From: Paenibacillus sp. J2TS4
GTDB taxonomy: Bacteria; Bacillota; Bacilli; Paenibacillales; NBRC-103111
DNA: 64,000 bases
Direction: 5' to 3'
NCBI RefSeq assembly: GCF_018403245.1
Contig: NZ_BOSH01000002.1
Coordinates: 124,001-188,000 of the forward strand
In this document: in pieces, positions 1 to 8,766 of the stretch
Position numbering within the stretch: position 1 is the stretch's first letter
How the letters are laid out: the number at the start of each line of letters is the position of its first letter
The notes under the pieces: model-generated
The model's input: the letters and a program-made list of their open reading frames with translations, nothing else
Database searches by the model: none
Told to the model about the DNA's origin: nothing
Position numbers and translations under genes: made by a program

Positions 1-335
1 TCGCCAGGCTCCAGAAATGCCTCAGAGACCAGTGTAATCAGCTCATCCCCACCATTGGTAACAATGAATTGTTCCGGTTTCATGTCTAGTTTGGAGGCAA
101 GAACCTCCCTCAACTTCGCCGTACTTGCATCCGGATAACGATGAATGTCCGATAATGACCCTTGTATGGCTTCCAATGCTTTAGGAGAAGGGCCTAGCGG
201 GTTTTCGTTAGAGGCCAATTTGATGATTCTGGATAAGCCAAGCTCGCTCTGAAGCTCCCAAATCGGCTTTCCCGGAGTATAAGGGTGGATGTTTAGAATC
301 GTCTTCCGTGCTTTGACTTCCCTATTTTCAGACAT
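1..335 (-). CDS. hisC: Histidinol-phosphate aminotransferase, 5' part (runs off the window)
   Basis: Only the first 111 codons are present; the gene continues beyond base 1. Read on the minus strand, the protein begins with the family's N-terminal pattern: an IxPYxPGKP segment, then LASNENPLGPSPKA and HRYPD, which hold substrate and PLP contacts in class I/II fold aminotransferases of the HisC type. It would convert imidazole-acetol phosphate and glutamate to histidinol phosphate in histidine synthesis, with PLP as cofactor. The ATG at 335 follows a GGTGAGGAG ribosome site. It stands alone and divergent from the aldolase gene, so it is a HisC outside a his operon as far as can be seen; in Bacillota such copies can also serve phenylalanine and tyrosine synthesis. 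Confidence 0.88.
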   Translation of the reverse strand, partial: MSENREVKARKTILNIHPYTPGKPIWELQSELGLSRIIKLASNENPLGPSPKALEAIQGSLSDIHRYPDASTAKLREVLASKLDMKPEQFIVTNGGDELITLVSEAFLEPG

Positions 336-513
336 AACTAATCTCCTCACCATGTAAATTCCTCAAGCTTTTACTTGTTCATTTAAAATGTAAGTCTACT
401 TCCCGGCTAAGTAACCATCCAATCCCATTCCTTTAGACCCATCCAGTTTCATGTTTATTGTCATCTTCACTGGTAGGTATAGAAAGAAAAGAAATGGAGG
501 GTTACAGCCCTGC

Positions 514-533
514 ACCGATCCGTTACGATCGGT
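514..533. promoter_or_regulatory. Inverted repeat in the hisC-aldolase intergenic space
   Basis: ACCGATC and GATCGGT form a perfect 7-bp dyad around a 6-base loop, 55 bases before the aldolase start. There is no following T run on either strand, so an operator is more likely than a terminator. The rest of 336-588 shows nothing else I can name. Confidence 0.35.
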
Positions 534-588
534 TTGATCCCTGATCCATCCATTGATCAAAACAAAAAGCAGCAAGGAGCTGAACAAA

Positions 589-1227
589 ATGAACCTAATG
601 GAAATTTTGAAAAAGGAAAAAATTATGGCGATGATCCGGGGGCTCCATCCATCCACTACAGACCGGACCGCCGAAGCTTTGGCCGAGGGCGGAATCCGAT
701 TTATTGAAGTGACGACGAATACAGACGGGGCTTATTCGCTCGTCTCCCGTTGGAGGAAGGAATATGGCGATGATTTGTTCATTGGCATGGGTACCGTACT
801 CGATGTGAGCATGGCCAAACAAGCGGTAGATGCGGGAGCCCAATTTCTGGTCTCCCCAAATCTGGATATAGAAGTCATTGAATATGGCACTCATCATCAG
901 ATCGATGTTTATCCGGGCGTCATGACTCCGACGGAGATTGTGAAAGCTCGCAGCGCGGGGGCCAAAGCGGTCAAGGTGTTCCCGATGGGATCGTTGGGCG
1001 GCCCTTCTTATTTAAAAGAAATTCGCGCACCGTTGGATAATATTCCGATGATCGCTTCAGGAAGTATCGGCTTACACAACCTCCGTGAGGTGATTGCCGC
1101 AGGGGCTTTTGCAGTAGGCATGGGCGGAAACCTGGTGAATAAGCAGCTTATTGAAGCCGGTGACTATAACGCAATCAAGAAATTGTCACTTGAATGTATA
1201 AATGTGATAGCCAATCTTCAGGCTTAG
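589..1227 (+). CDS. Bifunctional KHG/KDPG aldolase family protein
   Basis: A 212-residue class I aldolase of the Eda family, a cytoplasmic TIM barrel that cleaves 2-keto-3-deoxy-6-phosphogluconate or 4-hydroxy-2-oxoglutarate to pyruvate plus an aldehyde. The family's catalytic glutamate (E40 in IEVTTNT) and Schiff-base lysine (K129 in VKVFPMG) are visible, as are the GMGTVLD, LVSPN and SGSIGL phosphate-site loops. The open frame extends upstream to a TTG at 553, but the ATG at 589 has AAGGAG nine bases before it and is preferred. No sugar-acid kinase or dehydratase is adjacent; the next genes are speA and ctaA, so its substrate cannot be read from context. The exact substrate is unproven. Confidence 0.85.
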   Translation: MNLMEILKKEKIMAMIRGLHPSTTDRTAEALAEGGIRFIEVTTNTDGAYSLVSRWRKEYGDDLFIGMGTVLDVSMAKQAVDAGAQFLVSPNLDIEVIEYGTHHQIDVYPGVMTPTEIVKARSAGAKAVKVFPMGSLGGPSYLKEIRAPLDNIPMIASGSIGLHNLREVIAAGAFAVGMGGNLVNKQLIEAGDYNAIKKLSLECINVIANLQA

Positions 1228-1276
1228 TTTCGATCCGGGAGACGATATTGACCGTTCATTGAAAGGAAGAAACAGC

Positions 1277-2758
1277 ATGAACCACGAAAGAACGCCATTG
1301 TTTACGGCATTGGTGCAGCATGCCTCCAGCAATCCGTTACAATTTCATATTCCCGGCCATAAGCAGGGGAAAGGAATGGATCCGGAATTTCGGGCCTTTA
1401 TTGGCGATGATGCCTTGTCCATTGATCTTATCAATATTGTTCCGCTCGACGATCTTCATCAGCCGGCAGGAATCATTCAAGAAGCCGAGATGCTTGCGGC
1501 GGACGCCTTTGGCGCGAATTTCACCTTATTTTCCGTTCAAGGAACAACCGGGGCGATTATGGCGATGATCATGTCGGTTTGTTCGCCGGGAGACAAAATC
1601 ATTCTTCCACGGAATGCTCACAAATCCATCTTGTCTGCCGTTATTTTATCCGGTGCCATTCCCGAATTTGTTACGCCGGCTAAGGATAGTAAGCTTGGGA
1701 TCGACCATGGGGTGACGGAGGAAACGATCAGAAAGGCTTTGAACCGACATCCGGACGCCAAGGCTGTCTTGTTCATTAATCCGACGTATTATGGGACATG
1801 CGTCGATTTGCGCGAAATGGTCGAACTCGTTCACAGCTATGACATACCTGTCCTCGTTGATGAGGCGCACGGCACGCTGATTCATTTTCATGACAGGCTG
1901 CCGATGTCGGCTATGCAAGCAGGGGCGGATATGGCGGCAACCAGCGTCCATAAGCTCGGCGGATCGTTAACGCAGAGCTCGGTCTTAAACGTGCAGGGAA
2001 CCCGGGTGAATATAGAGAGAATCCGTACGGTGATGAGTATGCTGACGACGACATCCACCTCTTATTTGCTCCTTGCTTCTTTGGATGCTTCTCGCAGACA
2101 GTTGGCTTTGAGGGGTCGGCAGATAGCGGAAGAAATTATTCGGCTGGCCGAATATGCACGCGGTGAAATCAATAGAATACCGGGTCTCTATTGCTATGGA
2201 GAGGAAATATGCGGCTCTGAAGGAGTATTTGATTATGACCCTACCAAGCTGTGCATCCACCTGCGAAATCTGGGCATCACAGGCTATGAGGCGGAGTTAT
2301 GGCTGCGTAAGGAATTTAATCTGGAGGTCGAGCTTAGCGATCTTTGCAATATTTTGTGTTTGATTACATTGGGAGATACCGAGCGTGAAATAGACCAGCT
2401 TCTTCTCGCTTTGCAGAGAATGTCATCTGCATTCAAGGATCGAGGGGGAGAGATTCAGATTGCCTCCCCTCCCGTTCCGGATTCCCCTAAGTTTATAGTA
2501 TCTCCCAGGAAAGCCTTTTATGCAGATACGGAAAGGGTTCCCTTTAACGAATCGAATGGTCGTGTGATCACCGAATTCATTTATGTGTATCCGCCGGGTA
2601 TTCCGATATTAATGCCGGGACAGTTAATCTCTCAGGAAATCATAGTTTATATTCTCCAGCATATAGAGGCAGGACTGCCGGTTAAAGGACCTGAGGATTT
2701 GGATATCCAATACGTAAAGGTCATTTCGGATCGGCCGTCTGATATCCTTCCGGATTAA
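1277..2758 (+). CDS. speA: Biosynthetic arginine decarboxylase (Orn/Lys/Arg decarboxylase fold I)
   Basis: A 493-residue PLP enzyme matching the Bacillus SpeA type in length and in N-terminal wording (TPLFTAL, FHIPGHKQGKGMDPEF, ALSIDLINI). The PLP lysine is K226 in TSVHKLGGSLTQSS, and the DEAHG motif that contacts the cofactor lies about 30 residues before it. It converts arginine to agmatine, the first step of the agmatine route to putrescine and spermidine. The ATG at 1277 has a GAAAGGAAG ribosome site; a longer TTG start at 1259 has none. The agmatinase and spermidine synthase genes that often accompany it are not in the window. Lysine or ornithine specificity cannot be excluded from sequence alone. 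Confidence 0.87.
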   Translation: MNHERTPLFTALVQHASSNPLQFHIPGHKQGKGMDPEFRAFIGDDALSIDLINIVPLDDLHQPAGIIQEAEMLAADAFGANFTLFSVQGTTGAIMAMIMSVCSPGDKIILPRNAHKSILSAVILSGAIPEFVTPAKDSKLGIDHGVTEETIRKALNRHPDAKAVLFINPTYYGTCVDLREMVELVHSYDIPVLVDEAHGTLIHFHDRLPMSAMQAGADMAATSVHKLGGSLTQSSVLNVQGTRVNIERIRTVMSMLTTTSTSYLLLASLDASRRQLALRGRQIAEEIIRLAEYARGEINRIPGLYCYGEEICGSEGVFDYDPTKLCIHLRNLGITGYEAELWLRKEFNLEVELSDLCNILCLITLGDTEREIDQLLLALQRMSSAFKDRGGEIQIASPPVPDSPKFIVSPRKAFYADTERVPFNESNGRVITEFIYVYPPGIPILMPGQLISQEIIVYILQHIEAGLPVKGPEDLDIQYVKVISDRPSDILPD

Positions 2759-2783
2759 TTAGACAACGGAAGAGGTGATTCAT

Positions 2784-3704
2784 TTGTTGTCATTCCGTTA
2801 TCGTTGGTTGGCATGGTCCTCATCCATCGGTATGTTTCTTGTATTGCTCGCAGGGGCCATAGTAACGAAGACCGATTCCGGACGCGGCTGCGGAGATGAC
2901 TGGCCTTTATGCAACGGGAAGTTTATTCCGGCCTATACATTGGAATCCATGATCGAGTATTCCCACCGAATGGTTACCGGCATTGTGGGTGTGCTTGTCC
3001 TCCTGACATTTTTATATACATGGCGCTACCTTAGACAGCATCAAGAAGCCCTGTGGTATGCCGGCGGAACGCTCTTATTTACGATTATCCAGGCGGGGAT
3101 GGGGGCCGCAGCGGTGAAATGGCCGCAGCAGCCGGCTGTGATGGCTCTTCACTTTGGAATTTCCCTGCTTGCGGTAGCCAGCAGTATGCTGCTGGTCGTA
3201 TGGTGTTATCGGATGAATAAAGAGAGGCACAAGCTCTCTTCCGCTTCCATCCCGAAATCTATTTATCCCGTGGCCTGGGGGATATGGATCTATTGCTACG
3301 TCGTTGTCTATTTGGGGGCATTCATCCGTCATATGGAGGCGGAAGGCGGTTGTATGGGCTGGCCGTTATGCAATGGGCAGCTAATCCCCTATCTATCGGG
3401 AGCTTCGGGGATTGTCTTTGCACATCGGGTTGCCGCTGCTGTCCTGCTTATTTTAATTGTCGCATTATATATACTTGTTCATCACGGCAAATCGAAGGAT
3501 CAGACTTCCGAATTGAGGAGGGGTTCCGTCTATGCTCTTGTATTCGTTATCGGACAAATTGGCAGTGGATGGCTGCTCACTGTAACGATAAACGATGAAA
3601 ATAGATATCTGTTTGCAAGTCTGCTCCATAATGTTCTGGCCACCGCCTTGTTCTGTGTCCTGACGGATATGGCCATCCGCGCATGGAAGCTTCGGGCGCG
3701 ATAA
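2784..3704 (+). CDS. ctaA: Heme A synthase
   Basis: A 306-residue integral membrane protein with about eight hydrophobic segments in two similar four-helix halves, the COX15/CtaA design. It oxidises the methyl group of heme O to give heme A for aa3-type oxidases. Both halves carry the external loop with a cysteine pair (CGDDWPLC and GCMGWPLC) seen in the Bacillus-type enzyme, and conserved histidines follow (EYSHRMVTG, FAHRVAA). Two starts are possible: GTG at 2775 and TTG at 2784; the AGAGGTGA ribosome site spaces properly only with TTG 2784, which also gives the same length as the Bacillus protein. It precedes the qox operon but is separated from it by a terminator. Confidence 0.9.
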   Translation: MLSFRYRWLAWSSSIGMFLVLLAGAIVTKTDSGRGCGDDWPLCNGKFIPAYTLESMIEYSHRMVTGIVGVLVLLTFLYTWRYLRQHQEALWYAGGTLLFTIIQAGMGAAAVKWPQQPAVMALHFGISLLAVASSMLLVVWCYRMNKERHKLSSASIPKSIYPVAWGIWIYCYVVVYLGAFIRHMEAEGGCMGWPLCNGQLIPYLSGASGIVFAHRVAAAVLLILIVALYILVHHGKSKDQTSELRRGSVYALVFVIGQIGSGWLLTVTINDENRYLFASLLHNVLATALFCVLTDMAIRAWKLRAR

Positions 3705-3708
3705 GGTT

Positions 3709-3740
3709 GAGCTCTTCATGATCTATGAAGGGCTCTTTTA
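3709..3740 (+). terminator. Rho-independent terminator after ctaA
   Basis: GAGCTCTTCAT pairs with ATGAAGGGCTC across a short loop and is followed by TTTT. It closes the aldolase-speA-ctaA run. Confidence 0.75.
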
Positions 3741-3909
3741 ATGAAGGAAGTTCGTCAAAAGTAACAGGAATCAACTGCGAAGGCCGACTTCATTTTCACA
3801 GGATTCTCTGGGGAAAATTTGCCTATTTTGTTTCAGTTTATTGAACATGGTCGGTTTATTGACTTCTCCAGTGGTTGGTGACATCTATCACAATCCCCCT
3901 TAAAGTAAG

Positions 3910-3927
3910 GCGTGATGATATTCACGC
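3910..3927. promoter_or_regulatory. CRP/FNR- or Rex-like dyad before qoxA
   Basis: GCGTGA and TCACGC flank six bases (GTGA-N6-TCAC core), 30 bases before the qoxA start. The core fits the CRP/FNR family consensus and partly the Rex consensus, either of which would link the oxidase operon to oxygen or redox state. Upstream, TTGACT at about 3858 could be a -35 box. Assignment to a particular regulator is inference. Confidence 0.4.
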
Positions 3928-3956
3928 AATTCGCAATTTGATAGGAGATGAGAAAC

Positions 3957-4862
3957 ATGAAGACCCCCAAAGCACTCCGCTGGTTGGCTTCCTTGTCTAT
4001 GCTGGTGCTGCTGCTCTTGACGGCCACCGGGTGCGATAACATCATCGTGCTGGATCCCAAAGGACCGATAGCCGGCGGGCAGCGAGATTTAATGCTCATA
4101 TCAACGGTATTGACATCCATTGTTATTGTGCCTGTCCTGATTCTTACCGCAATCATTGTTTGGCGCTATCGCGACAGGAAAGGCAGAAAAGCAAAATACA
4201 CACCGAATTGGGAGCATAGTACGAAGCTGGAAGCCATCTGGTGGGGGATTCCGATCGTGATTATTACCATTCTGGGCGTGATTACCATAAAGAGCACGTA
4301 TGCCCTGGAGCCGTCCAAGCCCCTCGAGTCGGATCGCAAACCGTTGACCATTCAGGTGACTTCGCTGGACTGGAAATGGTTGTTTCAATATCCGGAGCAA
4401 GGAATCGCCACCGTGAATGTTGTCCATATTCCGGAGGATGTACCGATCCGATTTGAGATTACGGCCGATTCTCCCATGAATTCTTTCTGGATACCGCAGC
4501 TCGGCGGTCAAATTTACGCCATGTCCGGAATGGCGATGACTCTTTATTTGCAAGCCGATGAAGCTGGAGACTATTGGGGTTCCGGTGCGAATTTCACCGG
4601 GAAAGATTTCGCCAAAATGAATTTTGATGTGAAATCGACAACGCAGGAAGAGTTCGATCAATGGGTGAGCGAGATTAAGGCATCGTCTCCGGAGCTGACT
4701 TTGGACGGCTACAAACAGCTGGCAGAGCCGGCCGCTTCGGAGGTTCAAACCTTTTCCGCTTTCCCGGAAGGCTTGTTTGAGATGACAGTGACCAAATATG
4801 GTGCTTCGCACAATCACGGCTTGTCCTGGAAGGACATGCAGAATATCAAGCTCCAGGAGTAG
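3957..4862 (+). CDS. qoxA: Heme-copper quinol oxidase subunit II (aa3-600 type), lipoprotein
   Basis: A 301-residue lipoprotein: signal sequence with the lipid-attachment Cys at C26 (TATGC), two membrane helices, then an extracellular cupredoxin domain. The CuA ligands of cytochrome c oxidase subunit II are absent: the region reads GSGANFTGKDFAKM where a CuA protein has two Cys plus a His, and the first His ligand is Asn (MNSFW). This is the pattern of QoxA/CyoA quinol oxidases, so electrons come from menaquinol, not cytochrome c. The ATG at 3957 has GGAGATGA five to six bases before it; an ATG at 3948 lies inside that site. First gene of qoxABCD-ctaB. Confidence 0.93.
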   Translation: MKTPKALRWLASLSMLVLLLLTATGCDNIIVLDPKGPIAGGQRDLMLISTVLTSIVIVPVLILTAIIVWRYRDRKGRKAKYTPNWEHSTKLEAIWWGIPIVIITILGVITIKSTYALEPSKPLESDRKPLTIQVTSLDWKWLFQYPEQGIATVNVVHIPEDVPIRFEITADSPMNSFWIPQLGGQIYAMSGMAMTLYLQADEAGDYWGSGANFTGKDFAKMNFDVKSTTQEEFDQWVSEIKASSPELTLDGYKQLAEPAASEVQTFSAFPEGLFEMTVTKYGASHNHGLSWKDMQNIKLQE

Positions 4863-4897
4863 CGGGCTTCGAATTGGAAGGTAAGGAGTGAGTGCCC

Positions 4898-6862
4898 ATG
4901 TGGGACGAAATAAAGAGTTTTGCTTCGGAATTTTTTGTGACGGGAGATCCGTTAATTTACGGTGCGGATGTCAGCATTGTTATAGCCATTATCGGCATTG
5001 TATTTGTCCTTACTTATTTCAAAAAATGGGGATGGCTTTGGCGTGAATGGCTAACGACCGTCGATCATAAAAAAATCGGCATTATGTACATTCTGGCCGC
5101 TTTCCTAATGCTGTTCCGCGGCGGCGTGGACGCGCTTCTGATGCGGGCGCAGCTAGCGTTGCCGGAACTTAGTTTTTTGCCGCCCGATCATTACAATCAG
5201 ATTTTTACGACGCATGGCGTAATTATGATTTTGTTTATGGCGATGCCGTTTATGTTCGGCTTATTTAACGTGATGGTTCCGCTTCAGATCGGTGCGCGCG
5301 ATGTCGCTTATCCTTTCCTTAATGCGTTAAGCTTCTGGCTGTTCTTCTTCGGCGCCATGCTGTTTAATTTGTCCTTCGTCATCGGAGGATCGCCGGATGC
5401 GGGGTGGCTCGCTTATCCGCCTTATTCGGAACGAATGTTCAATCCGGGTGTCGGCCAGGATTTCTATATCTGGGGGATACAGATCTCAGGGATCGGCAGC
5501 TTGATGACGGGGATCAATTTTATCGTGACGATTCTGAAAATGCGCGCTCCCGGCATGAAGCTGATGAAAATGCCTATGTTCCCGTGGTCGGTTTTATCGA
5601 GCTGTATTGCGATTATTTTTTCTTTTCCCATCTTGACGGCAACTCTGGCGCTGCTGTTTCTGGACCGCTATTTGGGCGCGCATTTTTTCACCCTGGACGG
5701 CGGCGGCAATCCAATGATGTATATCAATTTGATCTGGATGTGGGGTCACCCTGAAGTTTATATTATCGTGCTGCCGGCCTTCGGCATTTTCTCAGAAATT
5801 GTGTCTACCTTCGCGAAGAAAAAGCTGTTCGGCTATAAATCGATGGTGTATGCCATGATGATTATCAGTATTTTATCGTTTTTTGTATGGGCGCATCACT
5901 TCTTTACGATGGGCTCCGGCGCAGGGGTCAATTCTGTCTTTGCGCTGACGACGATGTTGATTGCCATCCCGACAGGCGTTAAAGTGTTCAATTGGCTGTT
6001 TACGATGTTCCGGGGAAAAATCACCTTCGAGACTCCTATGTTATGGACGATCGGCTTTATTGTTTGCTTTCTCGTCGGCGGGATGACCGGGGTGCTTCTG
6101 TCGGTGGCGCCAGCGGATTTTCAATTCCACAACAGCTATTTTCTGATCGCGCATTTTCATAATACGATCATTGGCGGTGTGGTGTTCGGCTATTTCGCAG
6201 GTCTGTATTATTGGTGGCCCAAGCTGTTCGGCTTCAAGCTGAATGAGCGTATCGGGAAATGGGCGTTCTGGTTCTGGAATATCGGTTTCTACGTATGCTT
6301 CATGCCGCAATATGTGCTTGGGTTAATGGGAATGACACGGCGGCTTGTCACCTACGGTTGGGACAAGGGATGGTGGGAAATGAACCTGGTCTCCACGATC
6401 GGGGCCGGGTTGATGGGATTGGCCTTCCTGTTTCAGGTATGGCAAATCGTGTACAGCGTCAAGCATCTGCAGAAAGATGAAACGGGCGATCCCTGGAACG
6501 GGCGCACGTTGGAATGGTCGATTCCTTCTCCTGCGCCGCACTACAATTTTGCAACGCTGCCGCAGGTATCTTCTCAGGACGAATGGTGGGAGGAGAAGCA
6601 GCGCAGAAAGAGCGGTCCATTCTCTCCGGCTCCGGCGAAGCTGGAACCGATCCATATGCCCAAAAATTCGGGAGTTCCTTTTGTGATGTCGATGTTCTGG
6701 TTCGCAGCCGGATTTGGTTTTGTATTTGATTGGCTCTGGTTAACGATATCCGGTTTAGTGGGAGTAGCGGTATGCATGCTGGTTCATTCATTCAATTATG
6801 ATACCGATTATTATATCCCAGTGGAGGAAATTAAACGCACAGAGGCTGCGATGAGGGGGTAA
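4898..6862 (+). CDS. qoxB: Heme-copper quinol oxidase subunit I
   Basis: The 654-residue catalytic core, about 14-15 membrane helices, reducing O2 to water and pumping protons. With the ATG at 4898 the metal ligands fall at H106 and H421 (low-spin heme), H419 (high-spin heme), H284, H333 and H334 (CuB), with Y288 of the HPEVY motif as the cross-linked tyrosine; this numbering coincides with that of the Escherichia coli bo3 subunit I. AAGGAG lies nine bases before 4898; the alternative GTG at 4892 is too close. It sits 35 bases after qoxA. The nearby ctaA and ctaB genes support heme A in the active site. Confidence 0.96.
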   Translation: MWDEIKSFASEFFVTGDPLIYGADVSIVIAIIGIVFVLTYFKKWGWLWREWLTTVDHKKIGIMYILAAFLMLFRGGVDALLMRAQLALPELSFLPPDHYNQIFTTHGVIMILFMAMPFMFGLFNVMVPLQIGARDVAYPFLNALSFWLFFFGAMLFNLSFVIGGSPDAGWLAYPPYSERMFNPGVGQDFYIWGIQISGIGSLMTGINFIVTILKMRAPGMKLMKMPMFPWSVLSSCIAIIFSFPILTATLALLFLDRYLGAHFFTLDGGGNPMMYINLIWMWGHPEVYIIVLPAFGIFSEIVSTFAKKKLFGYKSMVYAMMIISILSFFVWAHHFFTMGSGAGVNSVFALTTMLIAIPTGVKVFNWLFTMFRGKITFETPMLWTIGFIVCFLVGGMTGVLLSVAPADFQFHNSYFLIAHFHNTIIGGVVFGYFAGLYYWWPKLFGFKLNERIGKWAFWFWNIGFYVCFMPQYVLGLMGMTRRLVTYGWDKGWWEMNLVSTIGAGLMGLAFLFQVWQIVYSVKHLQKDETGDPWNGRTLEWSIPSPAPHYNFATLPQVSSQDEWWEEKQRRKSGPFSPAPAKLEPIHMPKNSGVPFVMSMFWFAAGFGFVFDWLWLTISGLVGVAVCMLVHSFNYDTDYYIPVEEIKRTEAAMRG

Positions 6863-6869
6863 CCAACGA

Positions 6870-7499
6870 ATGGCTTCATACAACGATTCTGCGCAAGTCT
6901 ATCATCCCGCATCTCATTCGGATCATCATCACGACCATCCGGATATGGAAGAAATGCGGACCTTCGGATTCTGGATCTATCTGATGACGGATGTGATTAT
7001 ATTCGGTACATTATTTGCTACCTATATTGTCCTGCAAGGCAATAGAGACGGGGGGCCCGGACCTAAGGAACTGTTTGAGCTAGGCGGTATTATTGCAAGT
7101 ACTTTTATTCTGCTGACCAGCAGTTATACAAGCGGTCTCGCCGTGCTGTCCATGAATAAAGGCAATCGCCAAGCTCTAATGGGTTGGCTCGGCGTCACGG
7201 CATTGCTCGGTGCGGCATTCATCGTGCTGGAAGTCAATGAATTTGTTCATCTGGTGCACGAGGGAGCCACCATCAGCACAAGCGCTTTTCTATCGGCTTT
7301 CTTTACGTTGGTCGGAACTCATGGGCTTCATGTATCTATAGGATTGGTCTGGATGGTTGCCTTGATTCTTCAGTTGGCCAAGCACGGCATTACGCCGGTA
7401 ACGAAGCGTAAAGTGAATGTGATCAGCCTGTTCTGGCATTTCCTTGATGTCGTCTGGATTTTCGTATTTACGATTGTCTATTTGATGGGGGTGAGCTAG
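6870..7499 (+). CDS. qoxC: Quinol oxidase subunit III
   Basis: A 209-residue membrane protein with five predicted helices, the size of QoxC/CyoC. The N-terminus is rich in histidine (SHSDHHHDHPD) before the conserved start of helix I (FGFWIYLMTDVIIFGTLFATY). The late motif with a His in a helix (HLVHEGATIS, GTHGLHVSIGLVW) matches COX3 family members. Subunit III stabilises the core and has no redox centres. It begins seven bases after qoxB, with an AGGGGGT ribosome site, and its stop abuts the start of qoxD. Confidence 0.94.
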   Translation: MASYNDSAQVYHPASHSDHHHDHPDMEEMRTFGFWIYLMTDVIIFGTLFATYIVLQGNRDGGPGPKELFELGGIIASTFILLTSSYTSGLAVLSMNKGNRQALMGWLGVTALLGAAFIVLEVNEFVHLVHEGATISTSAFLSAFFTLVGTHGLHVSIGLVWMVALILQLAKHGITPVTKRKVNVISLFWHFLDVVWIFVFTIVYLMGVS

Positions 7500-7829
7500 A
7501 TGACGAAGCATGATATGACAGCTCCGCATGACGCGGGAAGCCATGGCTCCTTGAAATCCTATACGATCGGTTTCCTGTTCTCCATTATTTTGACGATCAT
7601 TCCCGTTGCAGTCGTCGTATATGGCTGGCTTGAGGGGATGGCGAACACTATCGTTCTGATGACGGCAGCCGTGCTGCAGTTCGTCGTTCAACTGATTTAT
7701 TTCATGCATCTGCGGGAGGAAAAAAAGCCTCGTTACAACCTGGTGACCCTGATTCTTGGTCTGTTCATTTTACTTCTTATCGTTATCGGCTCCATGTGGA
7801 TCATGATGTTTAATATGGTGGCAACATGA
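7500..7829 (+). CDS. qoxD: Quinol oxidase subunit IV
   Basis: A 109-residue protein with three membrane helices of the COX4_pro/CyoD type, containing the typical QLIYFMHLREEKKPRYN segment between helices II and III. It is a small structural subunit of the quinol oxidase. The start follows the qoxC stop directly and the stop overlaps the ctaB start by four bases (ATGA), which indicates translational coupling. Confidence 0.92.
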   Translation: MTKHDMTAPHDAGSHGSLKSYTIGFLFSIILTIIPVAVVVYGWLEGMANTIVLMTAAVLQFVVQLIYFMHLREEKKPRYNLVTLILGLFILLLIVIGSMWIMMFNMVAT

Positions 7830-8740
7830 GTCGGTCTTCCGCAAGTTTATTGGCTTCTGACAGGAGGAAGGAGGTAAGGGTCAAAGACTGGATTCAATTG
7901 ACCAAGCCGCGAATCCTTCAATTGAATCTCGTTGCCGCCTTTGGCGGGTATTGGTTGGCTTCCCGTTGGATGATCGATTGGAGCCTATTGCTTTGGACGC
8001 TGCTGGGCACCGCATTGACGATGGCCTCCTCGTGCGTTGTGAACAACATTTGGGACTGGAAGCTGGATCAGAAGATGAGCCGAACGAAGGACAGGCCGCT
8101 GGCGACCGGACGTTTGAAATTAAGAGGCGCGCTGCTGTACGCCCTGGCGCTTGGAATAGCAGGAGAAGCCGTCCTGTTCGGGCAAGTAAACGCACTGTGC
8201 GGCTGGCTCGGATTGCTCGGCATGTTGGTCTACATCGTCGTATACACGATGTGGTTAAAACGATCCTCGACCTGGAGCACGTCCATTGGAGGCGTGTCGG
8301 GCGCCATGCCGCCTGTCATTGGTTACTGTGCGTCTACGAATGAGATAGATGCAGGGGCTCTGCTGTTGTTCGCGTTGTTATTCCTTTGGCAGCCCGCCCA
8401 TTTCTGGTCACTTGCCATCCGGCGCGTAGAGGAATATCGGGCAGCGGGCTTTCCTCTTTTGCCGGTTCGCAAAGGAGTGCGCCGGACGAAGCTGCAAATG
8501 ATTCCCTATGTCGTGCTGCTTCTGCCGACAGTAGTATTGATCTTCACCTATGGTTATGCAGGCATTATCTTTCTTATCGTCTCTTTGCTGACCGGATTCA
8601 TTTGGTGCTGGCATACGATAAGAGGCGGCGCTGCGTTGGACAACGACAAGTGGGCCAGAATGAATTTTCTGCTTTCGGTCAATTACTTGATGGTCGTCTT
8701 TCTCATTCTGATCTTGGACACCTCCGGTCGCCCATTTTAG
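7826..8740 (+). CDS. ctaB: Protoheme IX farnesyltransferase (heme O synthase)
   Basis: A 304-residue UbiA-superfamily prenyltransferase with eight to nine membrane helices. It adds a farnesyl group to heme B, making heme O, the substrate of CtaA. The Asp-rich prenyl-diphosphate site NNIWDWKLDQKM and the second polar loop (WLKRSSTWSTSIGGVSGAMPP, split by the membrane) are present. It overlaps qoxD by four bases, so heme synthesis and oxidase subunits are co-expressed. A paralogue lies at 44669-45574. The first 20 residues are extra and poorly conserved; a later start cannot be excluded but no better one has a ribosome site. Confidence 0.93.
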   Translation: MSRSSASLLASDRRKEVRVKDWIQLTKPRILQLNLVAAFGGYWLASRWMIDWSLLLWTLLGTALTMASSCVVNNIWDWKLDQKMSRTKDRPLATGRLKLRGALLYALALGIAGEAVLFGQVNALCGWLGLLGMLVYIVVYTMWLKRSSTWSTSIGGVSGAMPPVIGYCASTNEIDAGALLLFALLFLWQPAHFWSLAIRRVEEYRAAGFPLLPVRKGVRRTKLQMIPYVVLLLPTVVLIFTYGYAGIIFLIVSLLTGFIWCWHTIRGGAALDNDKWARMNFLLSVNYLMVVFLILILDTSGRPF

Positions 8741-8766
8741 TAATAAAAATTTGGAGGGATTGGTTT

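Noticed and set aside
4101..4817. Minus-strand open frame of 238 codons
   Set aside because: Shadow of qoxA, which is certain on the plus strand.
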